Part shown: piece after piece, positions 1-10,510 of the stretch
Position numbering within the stretch: position 1 is the stretch's first letter
Layout: each line of letters begins with the position of its first letter
Source: Punica granatum
Lineage: Eukaryota; Streptophyta; Magnoliopsida; Myrtales; Lythraceae
NCBI RefSeq assembly: GCF_007655135.1
Contig: NC_045130.1
Span: forward strand, 32,732,605 to 32,796,604
DNA length: 64,000 bases
Direction: 5' to 3'
Notes under the pieces: model-generated
Database searches by the model: none
Told to the model about the DNA's origin: nothing
What the model saw: only the letters and a program-made list of their open reading frames with translations
Position numbers and translations under genes: made by a program

Positions 1-208
1 AAAAGCAAAGTAATTTAGTAGTGTATAAAAAGAGAAAGATATCATAATCGTATAAAAATAACAACTTTAAAAAGATAACGAAAAAATGGAAAAAAAATTT
101 GGGGAAGAAATTAGAAATTGAAAGTAAGGAACACATGGCAAGATATATTATTGCAAGAGATTTGTTTTGGATGCGCACCATTTGTAATCAGAAGCCTAAT
201 AATAGACG
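1..208. other. AT-rich spacer, nothing recognised
   Basis: No open frame of note, no RNA gene and no repeat that recurs elsewhere in the window. The stretch ends where the arms of the inverted-repeat element begin. Confidence 0.5.
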
Positions 209-1752
209 GGTAATGCTACAGCAGTTGGTATCCAAAATAAATCGCTACGGTTATTTTATTCTTGGTTCTTAGATCTCTTTATTTAAGGTTCCGATCGAAC
301 ATGTGTATTAAATTATTTTAGTTTAAAATTCAACCTTTATAATTTGACTATTCATTTTTTTTGCCACATATCTTTTTGTCGACTCTCGGTCTTGTTCGTG
401 AACGAGCCAGATTCGTTTTGTATTAAACCGAATCGAATTGCACCGGTTCAATCAAATAAAAAATTATTTAATTAATTTAGAAAAAAAAATATTGTAGATT
501 GTCTTCTCTTCCTCTTGTCCAATTGAACAAGGGACAATTGAACCCCATCATTCAATCTCTAAGTCGAAGACGATCAATGATGATCTCTAGGTGGTAATGA
601 TCGTCTTCGACGTTGTCTATTGGGTTCAATCGTCTCTTGTTCGATTGGAGAAGAGCAAGAGAAGACGATCGATGACGATCTCGAGCTCGAAGACGATCTT
701 CGAGGTCGTATGTTGGGTTCAATTTTCTATTATGGCTTTGAGTTGAAATTGTCTTGTACGCGCACACATATATATTGCGTTGTCCCTCTAATATTCTCGA
801 AGGTTCAAAAAGTAGTGAGTGCCCTTAGAGATACTTTGTTCTCGACTAGATACCTGCTCGACCTAGGGCCCATCTGAATTGAACTTTCCAGTTATTTGGA
901 TCTAGGAAGACAAATCGATATTGCAAGTGGCTCCACTTTCCAATTATCACCATTAGTATTATCGTTATTGTTACTCCCTAAAATTCTTTTTGTTGCTCTC
1001 AAATTTGCTTGATCTGATATTGAGTAGTTGCCAGAGAAGTCGTTCAAATTGAGTGTCAGTCATCGAGCCGGGCAATACTCAGCTCAGTTCCGATTAGAAT
1101 TTACTTTAATGAGTTTCATGGGAATATATATATATATATATATATATATCTCTATATGTATATATATATGACACAAAAATTGAAAATCTTAAAAGTAATG
1201 GAAAAAGAACCCCAAAAAAAAGAAGAAGAAGAAAAAATGTGAGAAATTAGCCGTACAAGTAGAGGGGAGAAGGGGCATAAAAATGGCTTCTTTGCGTCCT
1301 CTGTCCTAACAAAAGACGAAGAAGCCGATGGGTTTAATCGTCTCTTGTTTAATTGGAGAAGAGGAATAGAAGAGGAATAGAAATGGCTTCTTTGATTTAC
1401 AATGTATGATGGGTTTAATCGTCTCTTGTTTGATTGGAGAAGAGGAATAGAAGACCATGTACAATGTTTCTTTATTTTTTTTAAAGTAATTAAATTATTT
1501 TTTATTTGTTTGAACCGCTGCAATTTGATTCGATTTAATAGAAAACGAATTCGGCTTGTTCACGGGTGAGACCGGGAGTCGATGAAAAGATACGAGGCCG
1601 AAAACATAGGTAGTCAAACTATGAGGGGTTAATTTTAAACCAAAAGAATTTAAGACGCGTATACGATTAAGATCTTAAATAAAAAAATCTGATGATCAAG
1701 AATGAAATAACATTAGTGATTATTTTTTGGTACCAACTGCTGTAGTATCGCC
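209..1752. mobile_element. Long-armed terminal-inverted-repeat (foldback/MULE-like) element
   Basis: The left arm, beginning GGTAATGCTACAGCAGTTGG, is matched in reverse complement by the right end, CCAACTGCTGTAGTATCGCC. The match continues inward for several hundred bases: the segment near 380-480 (TCGACTCTCGGTC, then a GAATCGAATTGCA-like block) pairs with 1500-1590, and the TCTTCTCTTCC block near 500 pairs with 1430-1470. The centre holds repeated GGGTTCAATCGTCTCTTG-type segments (about 625, 1331 and 1411) and an AT dinucleotide run. No transposase frame is visible, so it is non-autonomous. Long arms suggest a Mutator-like or foldback origin. No convincing target duplication was found, so the ends are accurate only to a few bases. 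Confidence 0.75.
1124..1170. repeat. AT dinucleotide microsatellite
   Basis: Nearly uninterrupted TA repeats inside the loop of the inverted-repeat element. Confidence 0.85.
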
Positions 1753-1796
1753 AAATAATTGACTTCGATTATTCCAAGTTTGAGTGGCTTCGACAT

Positions 1797-1905
1797 ACTA
1801 AATAATAAACCTCTTCCAAACATGGATTTTCTCCCTTCACAAAATCTTGAATACGAAACCTTATTTCCGAAACATGCATCAAACCACTTTGCCTAATCCA
1901 CTTTG
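1797..1905 (-). repeat. SINE family A fragment
   Basis: On the minus strand it matches the central part of the window's dispersed family A: a B-box-like stretch, then GTGAAGGGAGAAAATCCATG, then the gap before the GAGCC/GACTGG segment. It is truncated at both ends. Confidence 0.5.
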
Positions 1906-2338
1906 AACAACCCCAAAAAAAAAACTCTTTTTTTTTTATACTAGAAGATGGTGAATTTGATTAATGAAACAATGAGCAATTACTTTCTCGAAAAGGAAAA
2001 AAAATGTTATCTTCAATTTATTTATTTTTATCGTACGCCCTTTACCAACCGTTTTTACCGGGTGGCAATCAAACTGGTAGACTTGATTACCTTTTATTCA
2101 GCTGGCCCAAGCCCGGCCCAGTTTGATTATAAGACATTTATATTGGTGAAGGCCCGCCTATCATAGGAAGACTAGCCTGCCCCAGCCCGGGGGGGCAGCG
2201 GGGCGCAATTAAGTCGAGGAATATTGATAACCCATAAATATTCTTTGCCGTTTCTATTTTGTTGATATATTTTGAGAGTTAATTTAAGAAGACACTTTCG
2301 CCTACCTTTGAACCGAAATCCTATTAGAAGAGACAGTT

Positions 2339-2381
<43 letters not shown>

Positions 2382-2870
2382 CACGCACATTACTTTTAGA
2401 AAAAAATAATATATGAATTTACATTATATATATGTATATATGGCTAAAGCGGATGCGACAGTCTCGTGATATCTATATCGGTGGGGTTTATGGTCTTAAT
2501 AGGCGAGGGACTAACCCCAGCCATTTATTGTCGCTAGCTTGGATGGTGCCGCTCATAATTGACATTGAGGCCCGCTTTATTTAATGGCCCTGAACAATAG
2601 ATGGTTTATAGAAACCATAGCATCAATTTCTAGTATGTGTTTTTTAAAAAATTAATATTGAGAATATCTTGCCAGGCACATTTATTTATGTACTTATTTT
2701 CTTTTTCAAAACGTGAAAAATGTTTTTAGAAACATTTTCGAATGGGTCATATATAAAATTATGAGAGCATAATTAAGAACACATTTAAAAGTGACAAAAT
2801 TGATTGCTATCAAAGTGAAATTATGGAAATAGATAATTTGCTACTCGAAGCAAGGATTATGCGGAACTAC
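1906..2870. other. Spacer with an AT microsatellite
   Basis: Short open frames here lack family resemblance or codon character. An AT run lies at 2342-2371 followed by ACAC. The segment 2120-2215 is unusually GC-rich for the region but is not recognised. Confidence 0.4.
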
Positions 2871-3480
2871 GGGTTAATTTCATAAAGAAAATAGTCTATA
2901 CTGTACTTTTTTGAAAATTGTTAGAAATAAAAGCACATTCTTTCAAAATGGTTTTGTTTATTGCCAACTATGTGTTTTCCGTTAAATTTCCGTGATTCCA
3001 TTAAGTTTTCGATTTTTTATCCTGTTTTCATCCGTTTTCCATTAAATTATTTATAAAATTAAGAATTTATGACATTAGAAAAAAAATAAAAAGATAAACA
3101 TACACAATAACAGAAGTAGAGCAAGCAGAGGCTAGGCTAGTAAGGGCATGATGTTGTCAGGAGACTTAGGAGCGCCCTGCCACTGCCCCTAGTTCCTCTT
3201 CAAGTATCTTCCTTTTTTTATTTTTCTTTTCAATTTTCTCAAATTTGCATTTTTGCATTTTTAAAATTATTTTTTGTTATTTAAAATAAAAAATTATTTT
3301 TCTAATGGAAAAATTAACGAAGTTAGAAGTGGTTATAAAAAAAAACAACTTTGAGAGTATATACTTTAATTTCTAACAATTTTCGTTTTTGACATTTTTT
3401 TTCGGTAGATATTTTTTGACTATATTTAGAAAAGAGTGAATACTTGAGTTTTTTTTTTGCCTTTTAGAAATTAATGACCC
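2871..3480. mobile_element. TIR element, MULE-like, non-autonomous
   Basis: It begins GGGTTAATTT and ends in the complementary AAATTAATGACCC. Inner arms also pair: GAAAATTGTTAGAAAT near 2916 is matched in reverse complement at about 3370-3387, followed on each side by related AAAGCACATTCT and AAAGTATATACT blocks. No coding capacity. The GGGTTAAT end resembles that of the 27340-28608 element. No clear target duplication was found. An arm-like relative lies near 29690-29900. Confidence 0.6.
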
Positions 3481-3550
3481 TTAAAAAGAGCCATCACTTT
3501 CAACTCATTTTAAGTATAAAAATTTATCAAATAAGGGAGATGATATTATT

Positions 3551-3574
3551 TTAGCAATATATATATATTGCTAA
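3551..3574. repeat. Perfect 24-bp palindrome
   Basis: TTAGCAA, an AT core, then TTGCTAA is its own reverse complement. It could be a decayed MITE tip or simple AT structure. No function is assigned. Confidence 0.6.
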
Positions 3575-3953
3575 ATAGCAATTGATATTTTTGAAGAAGC
3601 TATACAAGGGCAACAATGCATGGAGGAGATTATAATTCGTACTTCATAATTATCAACATAAGTCACTGTATATATCATTGCCAGTGGTGATTATGGGTTT
3701 GAACTTCAGATACTAGGCTCTTACGGTCACTATTATTCCGTGTAAAATTGGTAATATTTGACTGATTGATCACTTGGTCGCATGAAAGTTTTTCATGAAA
3801 TTGCATACGTATGTATGAATACGTCTCCTTTCGTCATCGTCCCCAAGTTCCAAGGAAGAATTCCTTTTCGATGTTTCTTACGTGTCTTGGGAAGAGGGAG
3901 ATGGAGGCGAAAAATTATTTTGTCCATTATAGGAGGAAGAGGGAGGAATTTGG

Positions 3954-4092
3954 AGGGAGAATAGTCTTTCTGCATTTACTTTGATTGTGAAGTAATTTGC
4001 ACACGCCTCCTTCGTAATCGACTAGGGGAAAAGAAAAACAAATTAGTAAATTACTTCATAATGAAGGTAAATGCAAAGGAACTATTCTCCCT
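3954..4092. mobile_element. Small hairpin MITE
   Basis: AGGGAGAATAGTCTTTCTGC at the left end is complementary to the right end, where GCAAAGGAACTATTCTCCCT lies. Pairing continues through TTTACTTTGATTGTGAAGTAATTT and its counterpart, with a loop of about 45 bases. It has no open frame. The family is not determined and no target duplication was verified. Confidence 0.65.
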
Positions 4093-6008
4093 CTAAGTCC
4101 GTGACTTTTCATTTCTCCTTACATAAAATGGGAAATGAGAGATCACAAAGAATCTTCTGCTTCTAAGCAGAAGACAACGTCAATAGACTAATGTAGTTCA
4201 AGGAGAATCTTATCGATGAGAATTAAATTCAAATTTTTTAAATTCTAATTTGCAGCAATTATATTATAATATACCCCTTTCTCCATTATAAGAAAATTTT
4301 CAGTTCTTCTCGAACCTAAGGAAAAATTTAGTTCTTTGAATTGGATAATTTTAGAAAACTAATGTGTAATTTTTCACTCCTTTCTATCTAATTAACTCTC
4401 TTCTACAATATATTTTCTTGTTTTTCTTTTGCTTTTTTGGGTTACATATCCATTTTTTTTCTTCCCTCTCTTGCTAAATACTCTAAAACTAGTCATCTAA
4501 TTCGTGCATTGTGTGAACTTTTTTACGGTTTTTATTTTATATTGATATTAAAGTATTTATGAATTTTATAATAACAAAAATTTGAAATAAATAATCTCCT
4601 TGAAATTATCTAATATATAAATACGTCGTGGAAATGCAGCAAAAAATTAATTATGAAAATGTGAAAAAAATCTAATTATATATATTAATGTATAGGGATG
4701 CCAAGGATTGATTGTCCAGAACTGAGGACTACGAATGAAAGCTCCTCATTAATCGAATGGAGAGCTCTCATGAACTTTTATGGGAGGAGTCTAAATTATA
4801 TCATGTATAGAGATCAATATAGATAGGTAGGGAAGATGATTCTCCTATCACCGGTATCTCCTCCTAAAAAACTCTCAAAGACATTCTAAGTGATTAAATC
4901 AAGTTTTTTTTTTCCTTGGGATCAACTAACAGTTAATGGTTATAAACCTATCTCATGTTTGCTTTGGAGGCCATCCACATACATGATCGTACTTGAGAGG
5001 AAAAAAAAATTCCAATTAACATACACGGAGACATGCATAGGATCGGAAAATACACCTCAGTGATAAAAGAAAGAAAATAAAAAAAGGAAACGGGAAAGGT
5101 AGTACATTACCACGTGTCCTCATCAAGAAATTAAAAGGTTTTAAGTTTGATTTTAATAAATTAAAGTATCGATATCCTTTTATTTAAATTTTTACATCTT
5201 TATATTAGACTGAAGAGTCTCTTTAATTAAATTATTCCTCAAATTTTTGCTATAAATGGGGAAGACTGGGTGTCTAGCTTCCACGTTGCAGAAGCTCTCA
5301 CGAGACACCCTACGACTTTAGAGTGGATGTCACGGGGAGAGCTCAGCGTGCATCAATCTCAATATATGATCCATGTATATGTGTCTATATTTTGCTCAGA
5401 GCACATTGAAACTCGAAAGTTTGAAAGGATGCTGCTCTGCTGCTGCTGCTGCTGTTGTGTACGGTTCCTATCAATGCCATGTTTCTCGTCGGGAAGTAGA
5501 AGCTTAACCTGTCGGACAGATAACACACACGCACAGTAAGAGAGAGAGAGAGAATTTGATCGAGCTGACAGTGCCCATGAGCCCCTCACGATGTGTGATG
5601 GCCATTAGTATCAATAGCGCAACCAGAACTGGCAATGTGTGAGCCGCTCAGGTGGGTTCCATCGTGCCCGTGTCAACTGCCCCCATGCATCGCTGTCTCT
5701 GGGTTCGTTTTGATATTTGTATGGAAACTGAGATGCTGCTACGTGGACGATGGTAGCAATCGCTACTTGGCACAACAATTTGTACGTACAGCCACCGAGT
5801 TCGAGCTTTTGGTATTAGTATAGTTGCATGTGGAGGATGAGAACATAAACTAAGTCGATATCCTGGGTTTTCCTACACTATTGTGGTTTTGGGATTTGAG
5901 TTAATCCAAAATAAAACTTGAATTTATGTTTTTGTGTGCTTTATTTATTTATTTTTTTTGTGTGTGTTGATGATTAATAACCTATGGGTTTCTTCTTTAT
6001 TTTTTCGG

Positions 6009-6063
<55 letters not shown>

Positions 6064-6530
6064 GCGGGTTTCTTCTTTTGGGTGAAGAAATTATGGGCTT
6101 GTCATTTTTTTATTATATGGGAGTTTTATATAATGAAATAGATTTTTTGATCTTTATCGGTTGTGATGAGACTCTCTGATAGAGCTTTATTGATTGATTC
6201 ATAAAAAAATATATATGTATTAAGTGTTACGTCTTAATCCTCTGCGAAGATAAGACTATGAGTTGCCATTTTCAGTGTCAAATATCTCAATGTCTGAGCC
6301 AAAAAAATCTCAATGTTCCGCTTCCATTTGGAACTGTACTTACAGACTTCGGGCCACACCTCAAAAGAAGTCATAAATATCTTTTTTATAACTCAAGTGA
6401 ATTCCTTCAATAAATGGAACACGAGCTACGTGGAGGTCAAATGTTCGCAAGCGGATACATACGGAGGAGGTAATAGATGATAGAGAAACATATGAAGAGC
6501 ATAAATAGAACAAAAAAGGGAAAAGAGACT
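4093..6530. other. Gene-free spacer
   Basis: No gene could be supported. Small open frames between 5270 and 5823 have no recognised domain. One includes a CTG trinucleotide run (5431-5455) that gives poly-Cys or poly-Gln depending on strand. A GA run lies at 5538-5552 and a long AT run at 6017-6060. The 5270-5820 interval is more GC-rich than its surroundings, so an unrecognised short gene or non-coding transcript cannot be excluded. Confidence 0.4.
6017..6060. repeat. AT dinucleotide microsatellite
   Basis: Uninterrupted AT repeat of about 44 bases, followed by ACACGCGGG. Confidence 0.9.
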
Positions 6531-6533
6531 AAT

Positions 6534-6665
6534 AAGTTGTTGGTTGAAGTGATAAGCAACCTTAAACCCTAGGAAAAGAGCACTAGTTCGAATCCTAAGA
6601 GATACACTTGTTGGTAAGGGAGTAACCTTTGATGCTTAATTCCCGATATTGTAAAAGCAATGTCT
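6534..6665 (+). repeat. SINE family C copy (tRNA-derived type)
   Basis: Starts with GTTGGTTGAAGTGATAAGC, resembling a pol III A box, followed after about 40 bases by AGTTCGAATCCTAAG, close to a B box. It shares order and spacing with the segment at 37555-37680, including a TTGGTAAG motif after the B box. Directly followed by a family A tail. Confidence 0.5.
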
Positions 6666-6679
6666 TCCATAATTCTTAG

Positions 6680-6805
6680 TCTCCTTGTAAATGTAGAAAA
6701 TCTACGCTGAGAGAGCTTCACCCCTTAGTGAGTCGATCCAACTCGACTGGATTAGTAGAGAATCTATTGAACTTTTGGATACCATGGTTCACACCGAATA
6801 AAAAG
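6680..6805 (+). repeat. SINE family A, 3' half
   Basis: Carries the diagnostic 3' half of family A: GAAAATCTACGCTGAGAGAG, then GAGTCGATCCAACTCGACTG, a GGATTAGT step and a CACACCGAATAAAA tail. Confidence 0.6.
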
Positions 6806-6884
6806 GGAAAAGAGATGAAAACTACATCCAAACTATAAATTTTTGAGCTCTGCTGATTCCAAATTTAGGAAATCAGTTCGTGAT

Positions 6885-7960
6885 TAAATATTCCTCTCCA
6901 GGATAATATTGATACCTGACGGAGCTGAAATGTAAAGCTGAGAGATGGATGTCCGTGAAAATTTCCTTGTATTTCTGAGGAAAGCCAACGCTCTTATTAA
7001 TCCATCCAATTATATTTAGTAAATCAGATTCAATAATTAGAGAGGAACCAATAAATTTGGATAGTAGGCAATTAGTTAGAGAGCATTTCTTAAAGCAAGC
7101 AACTTAGCAAGGTTGGACTCTATGATACCAGATGGAGTAGCAAAGAGGTAGATAAAGTTACCCGCTGAATCACGAAGTACATCTCCAATTCCTGAGGGTC
7201 CCGGCGTCTCGACTGAAGAGCCATCATTGTTCCATTTTAGCTTCCCCGAAGGAGGAACTACCCAAGAGATTAATTAGATCTTCTCAAATTCGTCCATTTA
7301 CGAATAACATCTAAAGAATGAAATAAATCCACCGCAGAGTACGAAAAGTCTTCACATATGGCCTTCATCCAAGTTGATAATCGAAGGAAAATGACTTCAA
7401 TTAGATAACACATTGCTGCTGAAGATCGAATCATTTCTTGTCAACCAAATTAAGCAAATTACTGCAAAGAATAAAGTATTCCATAATTTCTTTTGAAACT
7501 TCCCTGTAACTAAAAGTGACCACTGATGAAAGAAAGGCAAGAGATTGCTCGAAACACACCAAGAACTACCCCCACTAAGACAACAACGAACCCCATATAT
7601 TCTATGAGAATTCACAGAACAGAAATAAATGATTAACATCTCTAGAAGGGCGACTAAAAAAGGAGAAACCAACCTGATCCAAGGCGAGAAGACCTTTTTC
7701 AGTAAAACTTCTTTTTTAGTAAAACCTCTTTTGTGTTGATTTTCCTTTGGAAAGCCATCCACACAAAGAACTCAAGTTTTGGAGGAGTTAAACCTTGCCA
7801 AACAATTGAATAAGAAGCACCAGGGGCAATAACAGATGCAGTATCGAAGGTTCTTCGAGCAGATTTTACCAAAAAACACCATATGTAGTAGGCTTCCGGA
7901 TCAGCTTGTTCGACACATCTCTTTGTAACTTGCAGCAAGAAAGGACAACTAATAAAATTC
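6885..7960 (-). pseudogene. Degenerate LINE (non-LTR retrotransposon) 3' end: zf-RVT and RNase H
   Basis: Read on the minus strand, 7938-7700 encodes WQGLTPPKLEFFVWMAFQRK, the start of the reverse-transcriptase zinc-binding region of plant LINEs. About 7500-7400 encodes LWNTLFFAVICLIWLTRNDS, its usual end. After a break, 7260-6950 encodes an RNase H-like domain (PPSGKLKWNNDGSS, GIGDVLRDSAGN, then LIIESDL). The pieces lie in different frames with several stops. The first and last catalytic Asp (NDG, ESD) are kept, but the family's Glu in the SNxAEL motif reads Lys (SNLAKLLA). No reverse transcriptase core precedes it, so it is a 5'-truncated dead copy. Confidence 0.8.
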
Positions 7961-8292
7961 AGAGTGAATCGTCTTCCCAGCTAAAGAGCTGGAAAAAGGA
8001 ACAATTATTTTAATTGATAAATTAAGGACATCTCATATTTCCACACACTAAAAGAAAAAAAGATTTGAGTGAGAACATAGTGTTTAATTTATCAATGTAG
8101 GATCACTCACCATCGACCTATAACTCTGAGCTTCTGGAATTTGCTTCTTGTCAATCATGAGATTTTCTTTTCTCATATCTTTTTATTTCTCATTATAATC
8201 ATAACCTAGATTTATAAGACTCATTGTGACCGAAATATATATGATTGTTTACCGTTTCTCTCAATTTAATGCCATGTGAGCAATAATTCAAA
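7961..8292. other. Spacer
   Basis: AT-rich with no feature supported. Its last nine bases form the left target duplication of the next element. Confidence 0.4.
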
Positions 8293-8890
8293 GGGTAAAT
8301 AACACCATACGTCACAATTTTTTTTGTTTTTTCACGGCATGTCATAAAATGAAATAATTTCATCAGATGTCACAATTTTTTTTTAATCTTTTTCACCGTG
8401 TGTCGTTCCGTCAATATTCCGTCAAAAATTAGACAGAATATTGACGTGGCTCGATTTTGGGACAAACCTTGCACAGCTGGACGCACATGTCACATGAGTA
8501 AGACCCACATTCCATCATCTCTTCTTTCATCATCTGCCATTCTCCATCCTCACACTACCATCACTATCATCATCACGATCTCCTCTTTCTTATCTCCTTT
8601 TTCTTCTTCTTCTTCTTCTTCCTCCTCCTACTCTCCCTCGACTCCCTTTAGATAGCCATAGATAACACACAACCACGGTGGCAGCTCGAGGAACCCAAGG
8701 TGAACGACAGCTCGACAACAAACAGGGGAAGGCAGCAACTGCAAAGCAGTACCAATTCAATGGATGAGCAGCAACAAATAGGGAAGGAGGAGTGACAACA
8801 CAATAGCAGCTCAGTAAGGAGGAGGAAAGGAAGGAGCTGGGCACGCAACAATTGAGGAAAAAAAGAGAAGAGATGAGGTATAGGAAGGGA

Positions 8891-8995
8891 TAGAGCTAAT
8901 GAAGGTGGAAGAAGGCAGAGAAAGGGAATGAAAGAGCTTAAGGGGTGCAGCCATGGCAGCAAAGGAGGTGGAAGAGGGAGTGAGGGAGCTAAGGA
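8891..8995. repeat. Internal direct repeat, copy 1
   Basis: Purine-rich segment with TGATGAAGGTGGAAG-like start, AAAGAGCTTAA middle and AAAGGAGGT followed by AGAGGGAGTGA. It recurs about 236 bases downstream. Confidence 0.6.
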
Positions 8996-9126
8996 AGATG
9001 AAAGGATCATGATGATTGAGTAGTGGCCATGGGCTTGAGAGGAATGAGCTAAAAATGATCATGGGGTGATGGTCATGGTATGAAATGATGGTGGAGATAT
9101 ATGATGCAAAGAGGAAGTGATGAATG

Positions 9127-9235
9127 AAGCTGATGAAGGTGGAAGGAGGTAGAGAAGGGGAAAGAAAGAGCTTAAAGAGGTGCACTCACGACATCAAAGG
9201 AGGTATAAGAGGGAGTGAAGGAGTTGAGGAAGAGA
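9127..9235. repeat. Internal direct repeat, copy 2
   Basis: Second copy of the segment at 8891-8995, sharing GATGAAGGTGGAAG, AAAGAGCTTAA, GAGGTGCA and AGAGGGAGTGA in the same order. Confidence 0.6.
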
Positions 9236-9839
9236 CAATGGTGTTGGTGACTTAAACGGAAGAAAAGAAAGATGGTGATGGTGTAGGAAAAAGAGGAAGA
9301 AGAAGAAAAGGTCTTTATATGTGCGTGAATATCTTTGTGACTGTGTGTTTGTGTGCTCTCTAAAACTGTGTAAGGGGAGCCAAAGGACAGCGGGAAGAAG
9401 AAGAAGATGGAGAGAAGAAAGAAGAGATCGTGATGATGATGGTGATGGTGACGTGATGATGGAGAATGGCATAGGATAATAGAAGAAGGTGATGGCATGT
9501 GGGTCCCGTTCAAGTGACCTGTACGTCCAGCTATGCAAGGTTTGTCCAAATTGAGCCACGTTAGCATTCCGTCCAATTTTTTACGGAATGTTGATGGAAT
9601 GACTTACTATGAAAAAAATAAAATAAAAAATTGATATATGGTGAAATTATTTCATTTTATGACGTGTGGTGAAAAGGCAAAAAAAAAAAACTGTGACATT
9701 TGATGCTATTTACACTAATTCAAGCCATGTCTAAAATGGGCAACCATGTAGAGATGGATTAGCCAAGAATAAGTACACATGATTTGCATTTACATCTAAA
9801 ATGTTTGGCTTTTGTGATAAACTCGATCAACTTTTTTTT

Positions 9840-9970
9840 TTCCAGTTACAAAGAAGGCATGTGGATCTAATACAATGAAATATAAATTTCAATACTTAAT
9901 AAAATGTACGAATAGTCTCATTAGGTATAAAACCTAGAATCTCTTGATCAATATTAGTCATTTCCACCTC
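9840..9970 (-). repeat. SINE family B copy
   Basis: On the minus strand: a degenerate B box (AGGTTTTATACCTAATGAGAC), then TTTTATTAAGTATTG, then a run matching the copies at 21476-21600 and 47860-48345. The order ATCTAATACAATGAAAT / ACTTAATAAAATGTACG / GTCTCATTAGGTAT is shared. Confidence 0.55.
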
Positions 9971-10233
9971 TTTTAAGCTTGAATATTTAATTCCAGCGTC
10001 TAAACCCACGAATGTGAGTCGACACATTTATAGGCTAAGAATTGGTAAACCATGTCGGACAATGGGCTAAATATATATACACATATATATATATATATAT
10101 ATACATATATCTGACAATGAGTATTATGACTTTTCCTTTTGGATTATGAAGTAGACTCGTAATATTAAAGAGAATCGATAGAAGAGGGATAGATGGAGAA
10201 AAGGGAAATATGAGAGCGCAAGAAGTTCAATTG

Positions 10234-10238
10234 GTGAG
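10234..10238. repeat. Target-site duplication (left), GTGAG
   Basis: Immediately precedes the TG of the 5' LTR and is identical to 13260-13264. Confidence 0.9.
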
Positions 10239-10405
10239 TGATGGACTCCGGGCCCAACGACCCAGATCTAAGCCGAGATGCTAAATATGCATTCCTTAAG
10301 CCCGATAATTAATTGGGCCCATCTATGGGCAAGTTGCCCTAATTAAAGGTTTATCGCCTATTTTCCTTAATCAAGTTGAGGCAAATTTGGTAAATATCTC
10401 TACAA
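10239..10405 (+). repeat. 5' LTR, 3'-truncated
   Basis: Aligns without net gaps to the first 167 bases of the 3' LTR, from TGATGGACTC to AAATATCTCTACAA. Substitutions are scattered, such as CCGGGCCCAACGACC against CTAGGCCAAGCAACC. The promoter part present in the 3' LTR is missing, so this copy could not start its own transcript. Confidence 0.9.
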
Positions 10406-10409
10406 GTGA

Positions 10410-10510
10410 TAGCGACTGGAGCGACTAGCAACTGAGGAGCGACTGGAGCGACTAGCAACCGAGGAGCGACTGGTAACCGAAAAGCGACTAGAGCAACTAT
10501 AGCGACCATC
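10410..10510 (+). repeat. 9/27-bp repeat at the start of the gag region
   Basis: AGCGACTGG, AGCGACTAG and CAACTGAGG form a 27-bp unit made of three 9-mers. It is present twice in full and then decays. Read in frame it gives Ala-Thr-Gly/Ser-Asn repeats leading into a gag-like N-terminus (ITAEDVERMVQEQVMRSLQ). It abuts the deletion point of the 5' LTR. Confidence 0.75.

Larger units (their letters stand above)
8293..9715. mobile_element. Mutator-like non-autonomous element with arms of about 300 bp
   Basis: The left end GGGTAAATAACACCA pairs with the right end, whose reverse complement is GTGTAAATAGCATCA. Pairing runs inward through CATAAAATGAAATAATTTCA (8342 and 9647), GTCCGTAAAAA-type blocks, CCTTGCACAGCTGGACG, and a GATCTCCTCTTTCTT block near 8580. 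Nine-base flanks TAATTCAAA (8284-8292) and TAATTCAAG (9716-9724) agree at 8 of 9 positions, the duplication size expected for Mutator. The interior holds an imperfect direct repeat of about 110 bp (8891-8995 and 9127-9235). Open frames inside are low-complexity Ser/His/Phe runs and not credible proteins. No transposase. Confidence 0.8.

Noticed and set aside
5270..5589. Frames with a poly-Cys/poly-Gln run
   Set aside because: Generated by a CTG microsatellite; flanking residues show no domain and neither frame has splice-compatible neighbours.
5560..5640. GCTGACAGTGCCCATGAGCC, considered as a miR156-like or other microRNA arm
   Set aside because: It departs from the miR156 sequence in the middle and no complementary arm was seen within the next 150 bases.
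8590..9576. Several overlapping minus-strand open frames of 84-134 codons rich in Ser, Phe, His and Leu
   Set aside because: They lie in the purine-rich interior of an inverted-repeat element, overlap in several frames, and are low-complexity. No domain or codon signature.
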